Source: JAHDHW01 sp963793295 (GTDB lineage: Bacteria; Bacteroidota; Bacteroidia; Chitinophagales; Saprospiraceae). From it: a DNA stretch of 64,000 bases. Under the pieces are notes generated by a model that was given only the letters and a program-made list of their open reading frames with translations, was not told the origin of the DNA and did not search any database. Made by a program: the position numbers and the translations under genes. Shown here piece by piece: positions 15,805 through 25,248 of this stretch (positions are counted from its first letter, which is position 1; the number at the start of each line of letters is the position of its first letter). The DNA lies in assembly GCA_963793295.1 (NCBI GenBank), contig CAWBZX010000026.1:1-64000 (forward strand), written 5' to 3'.

Positions 15805-17353
15805 ATGAAAAATAAATCGTTTAATGTACTGATCGTATTATGTCTAATTTCATTTATGTCCTATTCACAAACCGACACACCTGTTGATGATAACGACGTA
15901 AAAGTATCAAATCAAAAAAATGAAATTATAAAGACCGAGCCACACAGATATGGTGGTTGGTATTGCCCTGACAATTTAAATGGTTTTCCTGCAGTAGATA
16001 TTAGCAACTGGGAAAGTGTGCCTGTTGTAAATGGAAGAATGGCTACAAAAGAAGAAACCCACAATGGTAACATCATTAATTTTTGTAGATGCTTTAAAAT
16101 ACCCAAATGCAAAAGCATTAGATATTACCATGCCTAAATTGGCTAGTTTTTATAATAGATATTCAAAAAGAGAAGACCTTATAATTGTTATACAAGCCAT
16201 CAATGTAGATAATGACTCTATCGTTGGTTTTAGATATTTAAATGGAGGTAATGGTAGTGCAAGATTAAAAGAAGTTAGGTTTCTTTCAAATAATGAAATT
16301 GAAATGATTCCCTCATCGCAATTTGTCTCACATAATATTGAAATCAAAGCTTCTCAAGATGTGATTTGGAAAATACTTACAAATCCTGAAAATGCAGAAA
16401 CGCTTCAGCCAATTTTTGATAAAGACAATAAACTAAAAACTGATTGGAGGAAAGCATCAAATGTAAACTACCATTATCCAAATAGAGGAATTTTAACTGG
16501 TTCGTATGCGGGTATATTGTTTGGAAACTTTTATATCCAAAATGATTATAACCATTTACAGTATAATGAAAAATTCCTTCTTTTAGAAAATCAAGAAACA
16601 AAGAATACAGAGTTAAAAATTGTTTCCGGCCCATATGGAGATGATTTTGAAACTCAAAAAATGATTTTAAATACCTGGGCTCAAAAAGTGAAAGAGCTGA
16701 GTGAAAAAGAATACAAAGAACATCCCCCAATTTCAATAAAATTGAAGTCCATTATCGACAGTGAAGGCACTGATAATATTACAGCGATTTACATGGAATT
16801 AAGAAATAATCATCCGGATAATTATGATTTCTCAGAGAGCCACTTAAACGATCTAGGTTACTATTACATGGGCAAGGACGACATTGAAAAAGCATTAGCC
16901 ATTTTCAAATTGAATATTGAGGCTTTTCCAAATGCTTATAATGTATACGATAGTTATGGGGAAGCACTTTTAAAGCAAGGTGCCAGAGAAGAAGCCATTG
17001 AAAATTACAAGAAATCTGTAAAATTAAATCCAGAAAACGAACATGGTATTAATGTATTGAAGGAATTAGGAGTATCCATTGATGATTGAATTGTAAAAGT
17101 TCCTTTTGAACATCTGAAACTATTAGCCGGTGAATACATAATGACCAACGATGAGGAATGGAAGCTTGTATTTGAAGTAGTAAATGAGGATTTGGTTGGC
17201 AACGACGGAGACTTCAGAATTAGAATTCTCCCAGTTGGGGACAATGAGTTTGTAATCTCAGATAGTGGGGGTTCATTGGTATTTGACTCCGAAGATGAAA
17301 ATGAAATAACTTTGGTGTTTTTTGAGAAATACAAATTCAAGAAGGTTAAATGA
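15805..17353 (+). pseudogene. Secreted START-like/TPR protein, frameshift and in-frame stop
   Basis: Three pieces form one gene. Codons 15805-16069 give a signal peptide (MKNKSFNVLIVLCLISFMSYS) and GWYCPDNLNGFPAVDISN. One extra A near 16069 shifts the frame, and 16031-17089 continues with VDALKYPNAKALDITMPKL, a START/SRPBCC-like part (SHNIEIKASQDVIWKIL, SYAGILFGNFYIQNDYNHL) and TPR repeats (YYYMGKDDIEKALAIFKL, GEALLKQGAREEAIENYKK). An in-frame TGA at 17087 precedes a further domain (VPFEHLKLLAGEYI, then 17141-17353) like those ending Bacteroidota serine hydrolases. The TPR-plus-tail part probably came from a serine-hydrolase gene fused to the START-like protein. The stop overlaps the start of the next hydrolase gene by four bases (ATGA). 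Confidence 0.7.
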
Positions 17354-18779
17354 TTAAAAGCAAACAGATATTATTACTATTCTTAACAGTGGTTTTTGTT
17401 TACACCAATTCTGTTGGACAAGTTAACAAGGCTACTAAAATTGATTTCGATTACCTTAAGAAGATGTTGACTCAGGAAGTTAACATGATATTGAATATCA
17501 CAGGAATTCCCTCAATTTCTATAGCATTGATTAAAGGTGACTCAATTGTTTGGGCTGAGGCTTTCGGATACGCAAATGTAAAGAAGCAAGTACAAGCAAC
17601 GAGTAGCACCATTTATAGTACCGGTTCAAATTTCAAATTTGTAACAGCAACAGCCATCATGCAATTGGCTGAGGCGGGTAAATTAAACATTGATGATCCT
17701 ATAATGACTACTTAGGCGAAACGGCAATTAATGACCTTTCAAGTGAAGGAACACCTGTAACATTTCGTCACCTGTTAAGCCACCATTCCGGATTAAAAGG
17801 ACCCATTGAAATTGTTCCGGTTTGGGAAAGAAAGCTGCCCAGAACACTAGAAGAAGTTGCTTCTGAAATAAGTGCTGAAGAAGCTCCAGGAATAAAGAAT
17901 AAATATTGCAATCATTGCTTTGGCCTTGCAGGACTACTCATTGAAAAAGTGTCAGGACAATCCTATCAAGATTACCTTGTTGAACATATATTAAAGCCCT
18001 TACAAATTGAATCTGCCGGTCCGCTGGTACCTACTCCAAGCATGATCGAAGAATTAGCATTACCTTATAATCTTAATGAAAATCAAGCCATACCCGAGTA
18101 TCAAATGAGATTTGATGTATTTCCTGCAGGAGATATATACTTGACTTGTTCTGAGATGGCCAATTTTTTAATTGCGCAAGTAAATGATGGCAGGTACAAA
18201 GATCAGGCAATATTAAAACCTGAATCAGTGAGAGAAATGCAAAAGGCGCAATTCGAAATTGACTATTACGGATTAGGAACCGGCATTGAGCAAACTGATG
18301 ATGAGAAATTCCTAACTCATGCTGGAGGTGTTCCAGGATTTTCCAGTTTCTTTAAAGTTGGGACAAACTCAAAAACAGGAGTTTATATCGCATCAAATGC
18401 CAGCAACGCGCATCAAACGTTGACTGCGATAACCAACTTTTCTTTGAAGCTCTTAAATGGGGATGAGCAACCTGAACCTTCGCCTTCGTTTATCTTAAAT
18501 GACGATGAAGAGATTGAGTTATTGAATAAAATCTTGCAAAAATATGTAGGAGAATATCAGCTAAAGGTGGATTATTTTGTTTCAGTCACCGTGGGGGATT
18601 CTAAGTTATACGGCCAGGCGACTGGTAAAAATAAATTTGAAATAACCCCTTATGAGGAAAATAGATTCTTTGTCAAAAATGCATTTACTAAAATTGATTT
18701 CAATATTGAAAATAAAAAAGTAGTTGGTTTTTCGATCTTCAATTTGGAGGGGAAAAGAGTGGCGAAAAAAATTGAATAA
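17350..18779 (+). pseudogene. Serine hydrolase (class C beta-lactamase family), frameshifted
   Basis: 17350-17715 gives a signal peptide (MIKSKQILLLFLTVVFVY) and the catalytic SxxK motif in YSTGSNFKFVTATAIMQL. The frame breaks at about 17706 where DDPIMTT stops; with one added base the text continues as DYLGETAINDLSSEG, TFRHLLSHHSGLKGP, the YxN motif (NKYCNHCFGLAG) and the HxG motif (LTHAGGVPGFS), to 18779. All three catalytic motifs survive. A deleted A in an AAA run (ATAAATGAC to ATAATGAC) explains the break. Family members hydrolyse peptide or ester bonds outside the cytoplasm, and many are not true beta-lactamases. The C-terminal 110 residues form a lipocalin-like extra domain. Confidence 0.85.
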
Positions 18780-18860
18780 AACGAGGTATAACTTGTTTGA
18801 CGGAATTATTGATAAGTTATTTTGTTCCGTCACTTAGTATAAAAGTTCAACGAACAAATT

Positions 18861-19310
18861 ATGAAGATAAACAGATTACTATTTTCAATTGATATTAAGG
18901 CAGAAAAAACCAAGGTTTGGAAAGCACTCTGGAACGATAGTAACTATCGCGATTGGGCCAGCGTATTCTTTGAAGGTTCTTATGCCATTACCGATAATTG
19001 GAAAGAAGGCAGTAAAGTATTATTCCTTGCTCCAGATCAAAGTGGTATCTACAGCATCATCGAAACCCACATTCCAAATAAAATTATGATGTTTAAGCAT
19101 ATCGGAAATGTAGTAAAGGGAAAGGAACAACCCATTGATGATGAAACAAAAACATGGTCGGGAGCCACTGAAAGTTATACACTTACTGAAGGAACAGATA
19201 ACAACACACTAACTGTAGAAATAGATGTCCTTGATGAGCATTTGGACTTTATGACAACCAAACTTCCAAGAGCACTGGAAAAGGTGAAGTATCTTTCCAG
19301 GAATCAGTAA
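18861..19310 (+). CDS. SRPBCC (AHSA1-like) domain protein
   Basis: A 149-residue cytoplasmic protein with the SRPBCC ligand-binding fold: FSIDIKAEKTKVWKALWND at the N-terminus, WKEGSKVLFLAPDQSGIYS with IIETHIPNKIMMFKHIG in the middle, and an amphipathic last helix (FMTTKLPRALEKVKYLS). Such proteins bind hydrophobic ligands or act as Hsp90 co-chaperone-like folds; the specific role cannot be read. It stands alone, 81 bases after the serine hydrolase, in the same orientation, and is intact. Confidence 0.82.
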   Translation: MKINRLLFSIDIKAEKTKVWKALWNDSNYRDWASVFFEGSYAITDNWKEGSKVLFLAPDQSGIYSIIETHIPNKIMMFKHIGNVVKGKEQPIDDETKTWSGATESYTLTEGTDNNTLTVEIDVLDEHLDFMTTKLPRALEKVKYLSRNQ

Positions 19311-19431
19311 AAAGCTACTATAAATAGAACCCATTAAAATATGGATTTTCTATCGATATCACAGCAATGAAAGGACTTATGAGATCAAAGTCAATTTGAG
19401 GAAACCCGAGGTGAATTTCGCATCACCCCCA

Positions 19432-22400
19432 TCACCTAAGCAGTGTAATATCCCCCGAATACTGTCTAACATCTCCATTAATAAACTCCATTTCAAGTAA
19501 AAACACATAAACACCTGAGTTGAGCAATTTCCCATTAAATCGACCATCCCAACCAGTTGATTCATCACCAAATGGTAAATCTTTTCTTTCATAGACCAGA
19601 TCACCCCAACGATTAAATATTCTCATAAAAATTATCTGCTGTACTTTATTGGTAACAAACGGACGAAAGATAGCATTTTGAACATTGCTACTATTTGGAG
19701 CAAAAGCATTGGGAATGAAAAACGGGAAATCAGTACTCACAAAAATAAACGTGGAATCAGTAGCAAAACAACCCGAGGTATCTTCCATCATAACGATCAA
19801 TTCACTGTCCGAAAGTGGGGATACATATTGATCATATAAACTACTCGCAGTGGTATCAGTCAAAATATGTGGAGGTGACCAGGTGATATTTGCAATAGCT
19901 TCGTCGCTGATAGAAGGCACTGCGCTTGCCATGATCATGTCGCCATATAAGATTTTATTCGTGTCAGGTTCCAATTCTATTGTTACAAAAATCTGGTCAG
20001 GTTGTGTAATGATGATTGAATCGGTCTCAGCTACACAATTATTCTCATCGGTAACTGTAACGAGATAAACACCCATCAATAAAGAATCTGTACTGGAAAT
20101 ACCATCCAAAGCGTCTTCATTCCAATCATAATCCAGCATCCCCGTACCGTTATTTACTGTAAGATCAATGCTGCCGTCATTGCTTTCAAAACATTGCAGG
20201 TCATTGGCAAAAACTTCCAATGAAAGCGCATCCGCCGGACTGTTTTCGATACATATATCAAAATAACCCTCTGCTCCGGTAGCATCTGAAACCGCGAGAT
20301 AGTATGTAGTACCAGCTTCTACACCCAGATGAATCGACAATTGGCCAGCCGAACCTGTGTCGCAGGCAAAGGGCAATGAAGCATTAATACCCGGGCAATC
20401 CCCTTGAAAAACAGCCATTTGAGGTTGCGGCAGATCTTCACTTTCAATTGCGATTTTTATACAATCCCAATCCGATTCGGGCGTAAAGGTGTACCACACG
20501 GTTGCAAATGGAAAATCAAAACATCCTCCCTCGCCCATTGGTCCCGGACTGGCGGTTGCGCTACATCCCTGAGTGCAGACGGTGTCTCGTTCAACATCCA
20601 GAAATATGGAGCCGAATGTACTTTCAGGATCACAAAAGTCATTCACTCCGCAACCTACTATTTTTGCGATAATAGCATCCTCACCACCGTTAAAGGAATC
20701 ATCATACGGACTGCCTTGAATCGGAAAATCATCAGAATAGGTTCCACCTCCGATAAAGACACTTCCGGCATTATCAATAGCGAGGTCGAGCGCCCAGTCA
20801 TTATCAACACCTCCAAGGTAGGTCGATTCTACCAGAGTGGAAAGGTCAAAAGAAAAGCGAGAAACAAAGATATCCCGTTCTCCATTATGCGTAGCGTCAA
20901 AGGCATTACTCGTCACCGGATAATCGGTTGAAAAACTAATCCCTGTTATGAAAACATTTTCTGCTCGTTCAATGACCAATCCATAACAATCATCATCATC
21001 TGCACCTCCTATGAAGGTCGATGCCAGAATTTCAGACAGGTCATTATCTATTTTTGTAATAATCGCATCATGATTGCCATTAAAAGCATCGTCATAAACA
21101 CCAGGTGTCGACGGATATTCCATAGAACCAGTATACCCTGCAATAAATATATTTTGCGCCGAATCTATCGCTATTGCATGGCTTTCTTCAAAATTGCTAC
21201 CTCCTATAAAAGTTGCGGAAGAAAGGACGGAAAGATTGTTATTAAATTTAGCTATAAAAATATCTCCGGAACCATTATGAGTCGAATCAAAAGGCATTCC
21301 GGCGGTCGGGAAATCATCAGAGTAAGTAAAACCAGAAATAAAAATATTTCCAGCATTATCCGTAATAATGGCATCTGCTCCTTCATCAGTACTTCCGCCA
21401 ATATATGTGGAAGCCAATAAAGCAGAGAGTCCATTATTCAATTTTGAAACAAATACATCTTCAAAACCACCATTAAAAGTATTATCATAACCACCAATGG
21501 CAGGATAATCAGTCGATTCTGTTCTTCCAGTTACAAATACGTTCCCGGCATTATCAAGGGTCAGATCGTAACCGTAATCATCGTCTCCTCCTCCGATAAA
21601 GGTCGAGGCAATGATTGATGAAAGGTCATTATCCAATTTACAAACAAAAACATCATTGCTGCCTCCATTATAAGTATTGTCGTATGCGGCACCTGCAATT
21701 GGAAAATTTGTTGAGCCGGTTGCTCCCGAAATGATGACCTCACCTGTTGAATCGACGACGATAGAAAGTCCGTTATCCCAGCTACTGCCACCTATATAAG
21801 TGGATACCAATAAAGTGGAAAGGTCATTGCTAAATTTCGAGACATAAGCATCTTTTACGCCATTAAAACTCTCGCTATAACTCCCCGCAGTGGTAGGGAA
21901 ATTGTCGGACCAGGCGTATCCGGTGATAAAAACATTACCGTCTTCATCTGACGTAATGGCATTGCCCCAATCATTTCCACCATCCCCGATAAAGGTGGAA
22001 GCAATGAGTGGGTCAATGATCAATTCGTAATTCGGATCATAATCCTCAACTAAAAAAGAATAGGTGTTTTTTCTGGCTTTAATTATTTTGTATGCTGCTT
22101 TCGCTACATGCTTTTTACCATCTATCCATTGGTAAGCGACCGGTGCAGAATAGAATATTTTACCGGCAGGAGTATATACCTCCAATTTGCCTTTTGGAGA
22201 TATTTTTAGTTGCTCGGCACCATCTATTGCTATTAATATTGACGCTGGGTCAATGTTGGGTTTTACATAAAATAGCTTTTCAACATTATTGTTATGTGCG
22301 TTGAGTTTAAGGTCAACACCTTCCCATATTTCTCCCAAATTCAGCACCTCATAAGCAGGTACATTCGTTTGCCAGGAAGATTTATCATTGCCGATGAAAT

Positions 22401-22776
22401 AGTTGAAAAGGGTAGCATTTCTTTTCTCGCCGGAAGGGATTTCGAGCGTATGTTTTTTTGTTTCCCCAACAAATCTTTCTTTTAACACATACCCGGATGT
22501 GCTATCTACAGGCAAAGCGTAAATAATTTCATGCGCTTTATTGATTATGATATTTCCTGTGAAAGTATGTGCGACATACAAAATTTCCTCACCCCATTGC
22601 CCCGAGTTTTTTACCCAGGGAGCCTTTGTCCCTGCAATTTCAGATTCCCGACCTTTGTCGTCGGGCATATTACGCTCTTCCATTGGGTTTTTGAAATTAT
22701 TCAAGTTGGAAAAAGCGGCTATTCCCTGAAGAATAGATAGGGGAATAAGACAGATAATTAAGAAAAATCTAATCAT
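19432..22776 (-). CDS. SBBP-repeat beta-propeller adhesin with type B T9SS sorting domain
   Basis: An 1114-residue protein with signal peptide (MIRFFLIICLIPLSILQGI). An N-terminal beta-rich domain (KNSGQWGEEILYVAHTF, typical of the DUF7948 region) precedes seven SBBP repeats of about 62 residues (residues 255-700), each beginning like IASTFIGGGDDDYG and ending like GNVFITGYAWSDNFP, predicted to form a propeller. Next come a Cys-containing domain (710-850), a SprB repeat (CFESNDGSIDLTVNNGTG) and a gliding-motility-associated C-terminal domain (FFIPNAFAPNSSNVQN to RQYSGDITLLR). A cell-surface or secreted adhesive role in gliding or aggregation is inferred. Its last 60 codons are duplicated at 15.3-15.5 kb. 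Confidence 0.88.
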   Translation of the reverse strand: MIRFFLIICLIPLSILQGIAAFSNLNNFKNPMEERNMPDDKGRESEIAGTKAPWVKNSGQWGEEILYVAHTFTGNIIINKAHEIIYALPVDSTSGYVLKERFVGETKKHTLEIPSGEKRNATLFNYFIGNDKSSWQTNVPAYEVLNLGEIWEGVDLKLNAHNNNVEKLFYVKPNIDPASILIAIDGAEQLKISPKGKLEVYTPAGKIFYSAPVAYQWIDGKKHVAKAAYKIIKARKNTYSFLVEDYDPNYELIIDPLIASTFIGDGGNDWGNAITSDEDGNVFITGYAWSDNFPTTAGSYSESFNGVKDAYVSKFSNDLSTLLVSTYIGGSSWDNGLSIVVDSTGEVIISGATGSTNFPIAGAAYDNTYNGGSNDVFVCKLDNDLSSIIASTFIGGGDDDYGYDLTLDNAGNVFVTGRTESTDYPAIGGYDNTFNGGFEDVFVSKLNNGLSALLASTYIGGSTDEGADAIITDNAGNIFISGFTYSDDFPTAGMPFDSTHNGSGDIFIAKFNNNLSVLSSATFIGGSNFEESHAIAIDSAQNIFIAGYTGSMEYPSTPGVYDDAFNGNHDAIITKIDNDLSEILASTFIGGADDDDCYGLVIERAENVFITGISFSTDYPVTSNAFDATHNGERDIFVSRFSFDLSTLVESTYLGGVDNDWALDLAIDNAGSVFIGGGTYSDDFPIQGSPYDDSFNGGEDAIIAKIVGCGVNDFCDPESTFGSIFLDVERDTVCTQGCSATASPGPMGEGGCFDFPFATVWYTFTPESDWDCIKIAIESEDLPQPQMAVFQGDCPGINASLPFACDTGSAGQLSIHLGVEAGTTYYLAVSDATGAEGYFDICIENSPADALSLEVFANDLQCFESNDGSIDLTVNNGTGMLDYDWNEDALDGISSTDSLLMGVYLVTVTDENNCVAETDSIIITQPDQIFVTIELEPDTNKILYGDMIMASAVPSISDEAIANITWSPPHILTDTTASSLYDQYVSPLSDSELIVMMEDTSGCFATDSTFIFVSTDFPFFIPNAFAPNSSNVQNAIFRPFVTNKVQQIIFMRIFNRWGDLVYERKDLPFGDESTGWDGRFNGKLLNSGVYVFLLEMEFINGDVRQYSGDITLLR

Positions 22777-23615
22777 TTCCGAAAAAATATTACAGTTGGA
22801 TGTTAAAAATTCTCATATATATTTCTACTGGGATATTTGATTTTTTCGTTTATTCTATGACATAATGAAAAATTGGTTCATTATATTTTATCAGATTGAA
22901 AAAATGCACATACTTGCGGAATTTTAACACTCAGTATCTTCACATACTTAGTAATTGGACCTATTTAAGAAGTTCAATTACATTATCCATTGCTTAATTT
23001 CATCCAAGGACTAAGGGATTATTGCGGTCCTGTTAGGGGCTAAATTTTGGTAAACCCTCAAAAAAAAAATTACCGTCAGGTACGAAATATGAAAATGTTA
23101 TTCGATCGATAGACAAAAAAAGACACCCTTCTTAAAAGTGACAAAGGAGTATTAGTAGTACGTCCTGATTTATTTAACCACTCCCCTTAGCAAATTGACG
23201 GACATAGAAAAGGAAGCTATTAAGTTTTCCAAACACAAGGTTAATACTTCCTCTCCTGAACAAAAGCATCGTTCCAAGTAATCAATTTTCAAAGACTATC
23301 AACAAACTCCAACTAGTTTAAATACTACAAGCGTGCAAACAAATACAAATTCAAAAAATGAATGGCTGAACGACCCCGAATGGCAAATGTCCCTCGGACA
23401 TTTGAGTGAAGGAACCACAAAGCGGTTGGAAAAGGAATAGACATTCACATGTTAAACTTTTAAAATCAATAAAACTAAGGACGAGGCTTTTCCAAAAGAG
23501 GAATAGTAAAAAGTTCGTTGATTTTTGTTGTACATCAAAAGCCTTATAAACAACACTTTATAGAAAGTATATAGGAAATAAATGTTTGAACAAACCAAAA
23601 AATAGAGGAAAATGT
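22777..23615. other. Intergenic debris without an intact gene
   Basis: AT-rich sequence with many stops in all frames. Short protein-like stretches remain on the + strand: LLKSDKGVLVVRPDLFNHS (about 23133-23190), LTDIEKEAIKFSKHKVN (about 23200-23250) and NEWLNDPEWQMSLGHLSEG to a stop at 23440. None is recognised. The left 130 bases are presumably the promoter region of the minus-strand SBBP gene. Confidence 0.5.
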
Positions 23616-23690
23616 AGCGCGGGGGAGACTTGAACTCTCGACCTCCGGATTATGAATCCAAAGCTCTAGGCAACTGAATTACCATGCCTT
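23616..23690 (-). pseudogene. tRNA-Met (CAT) remnant
   Basis: Read on the minus strand, a D-arm-like sequence (AATTCAGTTGCCTAGAGC), an anticodon stem-loop with loop TTCATAA (anticodon CAT, stem GGA/TCC plus two G-T pairs) and a T-arm (TTCAAGT loop) lead to CCCGCGCTA. The 5' acceptor half (AGGCATG) does not pair with CCGCGCT, and the T stem has a mismatch, so the gene is probably non-functional. The lost 5' end coincides with a hairpin, ATGCC/GGCAT followed by a T run (23683-23708). tRNA genes are common integration targets, which fits the debris around it. Confidence 0.6.
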
Positions 23691-23893
23691 ACGTAATGGC
23701 ATTTTTTTTAACATAATAACTCCTTTTCTTTTAGACGATGCTGGTTTGAACCAAAGGATTATTAATCTTAGTCATTTACTTTGCATGCAAATGAGAATTT
23801 TCTTATTTATGCATATTTCTATTAATTATCAAAATTTCTACTACAAAATTACACCTAAAAGTATTACAACTACTCATAACTATTTGATAACAA

Positions 23894-24207
23894 ATGAATT
23901 ATATCATTAAATCACTTTCTGATTTAGAAAATAATTTCGGGACAATTAAGTTTTGAGAAGAATATGTCGAATCAATTGGAGGAGATTGTGAAAGGAAACG
24001 AGTGTGCCAAAGCAAATAAATAGATTAAGGCAAGGATACCCGATTTACACAGATAAAGCCAATGGTGTTATCGAATCTCATTCCTTTTTTGAAATAGATT
24101 ATCCAAAAAATGATTTTAAATCAGCTTGGGAAAAATTATTGAATTCCTATCTTTAAGTATCGAAAGAACTGTTTGATTTGATAAAAAAAGAGACAATAAA
24201 AAAATAA
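23894..24207 (+). pseudogene. Disrupted ORF ahead of an attC-like site
   Basis: It starts with ATG at 23894 (MNYIIKSLSDLENNFGTIKF), stops, and continues in other frames as EEYVESIGGD and then QINRLRQGYPIYTDKANGVI with FFEIDYPKNDFKSAWEKLL, through one in-frame TAA to VSKELFDLIKKETIKK and a final stop at 24205-24207. At least two frameshifts and one nonsense codon are needed. The family is not recognised. Its end lies a few bases before the attC-like hairpin, the position expected of a cassette gene. Confidence 0.5.
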
Positions 24208-24276
24208 CGCTATATAACAACAACTACATGTCAATACTTGCATTCGCGTCGCACTGCATGTAGTCAAGCGTTGTGT
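24206..24276 (+). repeat. Candidate short attC-like site
   Basis: Outer arms AACGCT (24206-24211) and AGCGTT (24267-24272), inner arms CTACATG (24224-24230) and CATGTAG (24257-24263) with a 26-base loop. R'-like GTTGTGT is at 24271-24277 or one base earlier, and R''-like ATATAAC at 24212-24218 is followed by AACAA as in the other sites. No complementary cassette partner was found, so the call rests on shape and on the broken ORF directly upstream. Confidence 0.45.
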
Positions 24277-24282
24277 GTCAGC

Positions 24283-24465
24283 AAAAAATCATTCTCTGAC
24301 CATGGTGTCATTGTAATAAGAAGTACAAGAGCAGGGATAGGAAGGGTCTTGTGGGATGATGAGTTTGAGGATGATGACTACAACACAATTGTTTCGGATG
24401 ATTTGAACCCAGCTAAAGTTTGTAGCTTGCTAATGTTGTCGCTTACAAAAAAAGGTTTAATTTAA
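24283..24465 (+). pseudogene. L-asparaginase C-terminal fragment
   Basis: Sixty codons read KSFSDHGVIVIRSTRAGIG, then IVSDDLNPAKVCSLLMLSLT, which is the conserved end of type II asparaginase/glutaminase proteins (GVVIVRSSR...G and LNPQKARVLLMLALT in the family). The N-terminal catalytic part with its Thr residues is absent. The frame extends left to an ATG at 24238 inside the attC-like hairpin, but those codons are not asparaginase. It is a truncated leftover, ending about 105 bases before the sdh operon. Confidence 0.75.
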
Positions 24466-24570
24466 GTGACCTCCAAGAGGTTTTTTATGAATATTAAATC
24501 ATAGATGCAACCCACTTCAAATGGGTTACATTTCCAAAACGGATACGTTTTATTAACAGAGGAATACAAA

Positions 24571-25239
24571 ATGGCATTAAATCAGCTCTTTTTTAGAAAA
24601 ATAATCATCGCTGGTACAGGATTGTTCCTGTGCATTTTCTTATTGGTTCACTTATCCGCGAACTGTATTTTATTACTACCTGAGGATATGGCCAGAGGGA
24701 TGTATAATTCCTATTCAACTACTTTGCGGGAAAGTCCTTTAATAAAAATAGTGGCTTATCTCCTTTATGCTTCCATTCTACTACACGTCATTTACGCCCT
24801 GCTGATTACGCTGCATAATAGAAAAGCGAAACCGAAGAAGTATGCCTTAAACCATTCCACGGAAAATAGCACCTGGACTTCGCAGAACATGGGCTTAATT
24901 GGTACCATGATACTTCTTTTTATTGTGGTTCACTTAGCCAATTTTTGGGCCCGTATTAAATTGGGCATGGGAGATGCGGTGGGGTTGGATGCTGCTGGAA
25001 ATTTAGATGTATATGAAGTAACCAGTAGCCTGTTTCATAATATTTATTACGTGATTTTTTATACACTATTGGCAATTCCATTGGCTTTTCATTTACACCA
25101 TGGTTTTAAAAGTGCTTTTAAATCTTTAGGGTTCTATCACAAGAAAGGTCTTCTAATTATTGCACAAGTGGCGTTAATCTATGCCATCATTATGGGTGTG
25201 GGTTTTGGCCTTATACCTTTTATCGTTTATTTCAAATAA
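24571..25239 (+). CDS. sdhC: Succinate dehydrogenase cytochrome b subunit
   Basis: A 222-residue integral membrane protein from the ATG at 24571 (MALNQLFFRKIIIAGTGLFL); the in-frame ATG 22 codons upstream adds a non-hydrophobic tail and is less likely. Five hydrophobic segments match the single-subunit, diheme b558-type anchor used by Bacteroidota and Epsilonproteobacteria. Candidate heme-ligand His residues lie in LLVHLSAN, LLHVIYALL, VVHLANFWA and AFHLHHGFKS. It passes electrons between the SdhA/B head and menaquinone. It is the first gene of a tight operon, nine bases before sdhA. Confidence 0.9.
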   Translation: MALNQLFFRKIIIAGTGLFLCIFLLVHLSANCILLLPEDMARGMYNSYSTTLRESPLIKIVAYLLYASILLHVIYALLITLHNRKAKPKKYALNHSTENSTWTSQNMGLIGTMILLFIVVHLANFWARIKLGMGDAVGLDAAGNLDVYEVTSSLFHNIYYVIFYTLLAIPLAFHLHHGFKSAFKSLGFYHKKGLLIIAQVALIYAIIMGVGFGLIPFIVYFK

Positions 25240-25248
25240 CAGCTTAGT

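Noticed and set aside
15805..18779. A new multi-gene secreted system from the many ORFs in this stretch.
   Set aside because: The ORFs collapse to two disrupted genes (START/TPR and serine hydrolase) once single-base indels are allowed for.
20404..21420. Plus-strand ORFs within the SBBP gene (175 and 116 codons).
   Set aside because: Antisense shadows produced by the repeat structure of the real minus-strand gene.
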